Position numbers and translations under genes: made by a program. The notes under the pieces are model-generated. The model searched no databases. It saw only the letters and a list, made by a program, of their open reading frames with translations, and was not told where the DNA came from. Of a stretch of DNA of 23,398 bases, positions 21,383 through 23,398 are shown piece after piece (within the stretch, counting starts at the first letter, position 1; the number at the start of each line of letters is the position of its first letter). The stretch comes from a virus. The stretch lies in IMG/VR virus record IMGVR_UViG_3300010430_000464, positions 1 through 23,398 of that record. The stretch is one strand, 5' to 3'.

Positions 21383-21664
21383 TTAATCGTTACTTAACCA
21401 CTTCGGGTCAGTCTTGTGCGGGTGTAAGTAGCTTTCAGTAATTGAATTGTAAATATCAACATCTTCTAAAGCTAAATCTTCGTTACTGTATGTAATATAG
21501 TTAATTATTATGTCGCCATCGTTGTGAAAATCGTAGTTTAATCTTAAATGCTCTATTTCGTTATTAAAGTAATAGAATACGTCAAAGTCGTAACCACCGT
21601 CGCCATGTCGTCCGTTAATGTGTGACTCAAATTCTTTTTTCAGTTGTGCTAATTGCTTATTCAT
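21383..21664 (-). CDS. Hypothetical protein, first gene of minus-strand unit
   Basis: This 93-residue acidic protein has a helical start (1-17), a beta section with GYDFDVFYYF and further strands around IIINYITYS, and an acidic, partly helical end. I recognise no family. It is the first gene after the divergent control region, preceded by a TAAATTTG -7 box and a 5' leader of about 40 nt, so it should be made early. Confidence 0.65.
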   Translation of the reverse strand: MNKQLAQLKKEFESHINGRHGDGGYDFDVFYYFNNEIEHLRLNYDFHNDGDIIINYITYSNEDLALEDVDIYNSITESYLHPHKTDPKWLSND

Positions 21665-21710
21665 GTTTTTCGTTTTGATGGTTCAAATATCTATTGCCCA
21701 CCAACGCTAT

Positions 21711-21718
21711 CAAATTTA
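21711..21718 (-). promoter_or_regulatory. Main minus-strand promoter
   Basis: TAAATTTG on the minus strand is an exact -7 consensus match. A TTTG lies 16 nt further upstream as a candidate -33, and the palindromic box AATTCGACGAATT abuts the -7 box, so a regulator bound there would block RNA polymerase. The predicted start site is near 21704. Confidence 0.65.
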
Positions 21719-21781
21719 ATTCGACGAATTGCGACAAATCTTCGACGAATGTTTATCGACGTTTTTTCTTAGTTCGTCGAA
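21718..21781. promoter_or_regulatory. Cluster of palindromic operator-like boxes
   Basis: Three full TTCG(A/T)CGAA boxes occur at 21720-21728, 21741-21749 and 21773-21781, with a degenerate ATCGACGTT at 21755-21763. The first is the centre of a 13-bp palindrome AATTCGACGAATT. Full boxes are 21 and 32 bp apart, close to two and three helical turns, so bound dimers would lie on one face. Confidence 0.7.
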
Positions 21782-21809
21782 ATAATTATTTAACAAGTTC
21801 GGGGTAGGG

Positions 21810-21817
21810 TACTTTTG
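21810..21817 (+). promoter_or_regulatory. Plus-strand promoter of helicase
   Basis: TACTTTTG is an exact TAnnTTTG match, 26 nt before ATG 21844, and 28 nt downstream of the third operator-like box. No convincing TTG -33 element is visible. Confidence 0.55.
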
Positions 21818-21843
21818 AAGCCTAATAAAAACGAAACAAAATA

Positions 21844-23211
21844 ATGCACGTAAACTATCAAGAGTTTCTAAAAAAGAAAACGCATCTATTAGGTGACTTT
21901 GGATTTAAATTAAACTATATGCCTGACATTGCTTTTGACTTTCAAGCTGACATAATTGAAAAAGCTGTTAAAAAAGGTCGTATTGCTCTATTCCTTGACA
22001 CGGGTTTAGGCAAAACTTTAATCAGTCTAGCAATAGCAAAAAACATTGTTAATCATACAAATAAAAAGGTGCTAATACTTACACCTTTAGCGGTTGGGCA
22101 TCAATTTATTAAAGAAGCTAAAGACAGATCAATTACGGATGATATTGAAATATCAAAAGATGGTAAGCATACAAAAAAAATAGTTGTATGCAATTACGAG
22201 CGCTTGCACTACTTTAATTCAAATGACTTTGAGTGTGTTATACTTGACGAATCAAGCATACTTAAAAACTTTGACGGTAAAACAAAGTGGGCAGTAACCG
22301 ATTTTATGAAAAAAATAAAATTTAGAATACTAACAACAGCAACTCCAGCTCCAAATGATTACATTGAATTTGGTACAAGTTCAGAAGCTCTTGGATATTT
22401 GCCTTATATGGATATGTTAACTAAATTCTTTGGAAATAATGAGAATAACGTAAGACCGCAAGACATAGGAACAAAATGGTATTTAAAACCACACGCAAAA
22501 AATGAATTTTTTAGTTGGTTAAACCAATGGAGTATTTCAGTTAAAAAGCCTAGTGATTTAGGTTTTTCAGATAATAGATACAAGTTACCTAATTTACAAG
22601 AAAACAAAGTATTTGTAAGAAATGAGCAAAATTGGGTAATAGATGGTCAAATTAAAATGTTTAACGGTATCGCTCGTACAATGTCAGAAGTAAGAGAAGA
22701 ACAAAAAGCTACAACTAATGTAAGATGTGAAAAAGCCTACGAATTAGCCAAAGGTAAAAACTCCGTGTATTGGTGTAATTTCAATCAAGAAGGTGACTTA
22801 TTAGCTGAATTAGATAAAGAAGCATACCAAATAAAAGGCGGTATGAGCATTGATAAAAAAGAAGAAATACTTTTTGCTTTTGCTGATGGAGAAATTAAGA
22901 GAATAATTACTAAACCAAAGATGACTTCATTCGGGTTAAATTGGCAACATTGTCAACACACCGTTTATTTTCCAACATGGAGTTATGAGCAATATTATCA
23001 AGCCATTAGAAGGTTTTGGAGATTCGGACAAACAAAAGACGTTACAGTTGATTTGGTTTTATCTGATGGACAAAAAAGAGTTTTAGATACACTACTTTAT
23101 AAAACTAAAAAAGCTATTGAGTTCAATAATTTAATACAAAAAAACATAAACGGATTAGTAGATTTAAGTACAAAGCAATTTAACAAACAAATAATTAAAC
23201 CAACATGGTAA
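21844..23211 (+). CDS. SNF2-like DEAD-box helicase
   Basis: This 455-residue protein is a two-lobe superfamily 2 DNA translocase. It has a Q-type start (DFQAD 32-36), Walker A DTGLGKT (52-58), the DExx box LDESS (134-138), TTATP (164-168), and a final QAIRRFWRFGQ (386-396), the SNF2-type motif VI. Length is short for chromatin remodellers and typical of phage members. It ends by overlapping the methyltransferase start by 7 nt, a pairing that also recurs in other phages as I recall. It may help replication, or aid methylation by moving on DNA. Confidence 0.88.
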   Translation: MHVNYQEFLKKKTHLLGDFGFKLNYMPDIAFDFQADIIEKAVKKGRIALFLDTGLGKTLISLAIAKNIVNHTNKKVLILTPLAVGHQFIKEAKDRSITDDIEISKDGKHTKKIVVCNYERLHYFNSNDFECVILDESSILKNFDGKTKWAVTDFMKKIKFRILTTATPAPNDYIEFGTSSEALGYLPYMDMLTKFFGNNENNVRPQDIGTKWYLKPHAKNEFFSWLNQWSISVKKPSDLGFSDNRYKLPNLQENKVFVRNEQNWVIDGQIKMFNGIARTMSEVREEQKATTNVRCEKAYELAKGKNSVYWCNFNQEGDLLAELDKEAYQIKGGMSIDKKEEILFAFADGEIKRIITKPKMTSFGLNWQHCQHTVYFPTWSYEQYYQAIRRFWRFGQTKDVTVDLVLSDGQKRVLDTLLYKTKKAIEFNNLIQKNINGLVDLSTKQFNKQIIKPTW

Positions 23212-23398
23212 AAGATCAATTAGTAACCGAAAACTACGCAATTTACAACGGAGATTGCATGGACGTAATTCAAACGCTTGAAGATAATAGTGTTGACCTA
23301 AGTGTTTACTCTCCACCTTTCGCGGGGCTTTATAATTATTCAAGCGATCACCGCGATTTTAGCAACTGTAGTTCAAAAGATGAGTTCATTAGCCAATA
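23205..23398 (+). CDS. DNA methyltransferase, N-terminal part (cut by window)
   Basis: The frame starts at ATG 23205, inside the end of the helicase, and stays open to the window edge (64 residues seen). The block YNGDCMDVIQTL (14-25) and motif IV YSPPF (36-40) identify an amino-methyltransferase; SPPF rather than DPPY is common in N4-cytosine enzymes but also in N6-adenine ones. The catalytic motif lies at the N-terminal end, as in beta-type enzymes. Target base and site cannot be read from this fragment. Confidence 0.85.
   Translation, partial: MVKDQLVTENYAIYNGDCMDVIQTLEDNSVDLSVYSPPFAGLYNYSSDHRDFSNCSSKDEFISQ

Noticed and set aside
1-23398. Window as a complete circular genome with the methyltransferase continuing into the first gene
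   Set aside because: Joining the end to the start gives a TAA in the methyltransferase frame, and terminase and portal are absent, so the window is only part of a genome.
1-23398. tRNA genes, CRISPR arrays, insertion sequences, integrase
   Set aside because: I looked for cloverleaf-like and regularly spaced repeats and for transposase or integrase motifs and saw none.

Overview
The window is most simply read as part of a tailed (siphovirus-type) phage or prophage of a Bacteroidetes host, probably Flavobacteriia-like. The host call rests on AT-rich sequence, starts that lack Shine-Dalgarno motifs and sit behind A-rich leaders, and several exact matches to the Bacteroidetes -7 promoter element TAnnTTTG placed before genes. 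No integrase, tRNA, rRNA, CRISPR array or insertion sequence was seen. Host and lifestyle are inference.

Layout. (1) 1-1671, plus strand: the 3' end of an unknown gene, a Mom-like DNA-modification gene and a small unknown gene, separated by three convincing intrinsic terminators. (2) 1698-9953, plus strand: a promoter with a palindromic operator-like box, then a head and tail operon with HK97-type prohead protease, major capsid protein, a terminator just after it, small head proteins, gp6-like connector, a glycosyltransferase-like gene inserted in the connector genes, head-tail joining protein, HK97 gp10-like protein, tail completion protein, tail tube, a tail chaperone pair joined by a likely -1 frameshift on nine A, and the tape measure. 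(3) 9953-13978: a large tail-tip protein, a fibre-type protein and a probable receptor-binding protein. (4) 13965-16451: a run of small membrane proteins ending in an M15 peptidase endolysin and a 3TM holin. (5) 16456-21664, minus strand: about fifteen mostly tiny genes, including an ERF annealing protein with a YqaJ-type exonuclease, a small HTH protein, zinc-ribbon-like proteins, one protein ending in an SSB-like acidic tip, three small overlapping genes of which two encode membrane proteins, and a candidate structured RNA. (6) 21665-21843: a divergent control region with several TTCG(A/T)CGAA boxes between opposing promoters. (7) 21844-23398, plus strand: an SNF2-like helicase overlapping the start of a DNA methyltransferase cut by the window end.

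How it fits together. The same palindromic box lies beside the divergent promoters and beside the promoter in front of the head genes, so one regulator may govern the early and late units. The minus-strand cluster supplies recombination functions and host-interaction proteins, the plus-strand block builds the head and tail and lyses the cell, and the Mom-like protein and methyltransferase would protect the DNA from restriction. Terminase and portal genes are not in the window and presumably lie beyond its edge.

Most unusual observations: a motif recurring just after the stop codons of the minus-strand genes, the structured RNA candidate at 19093-19181, the phased operator boxes, the SSB-tail mimic and the glycosyltransferase within the head-tail genes.
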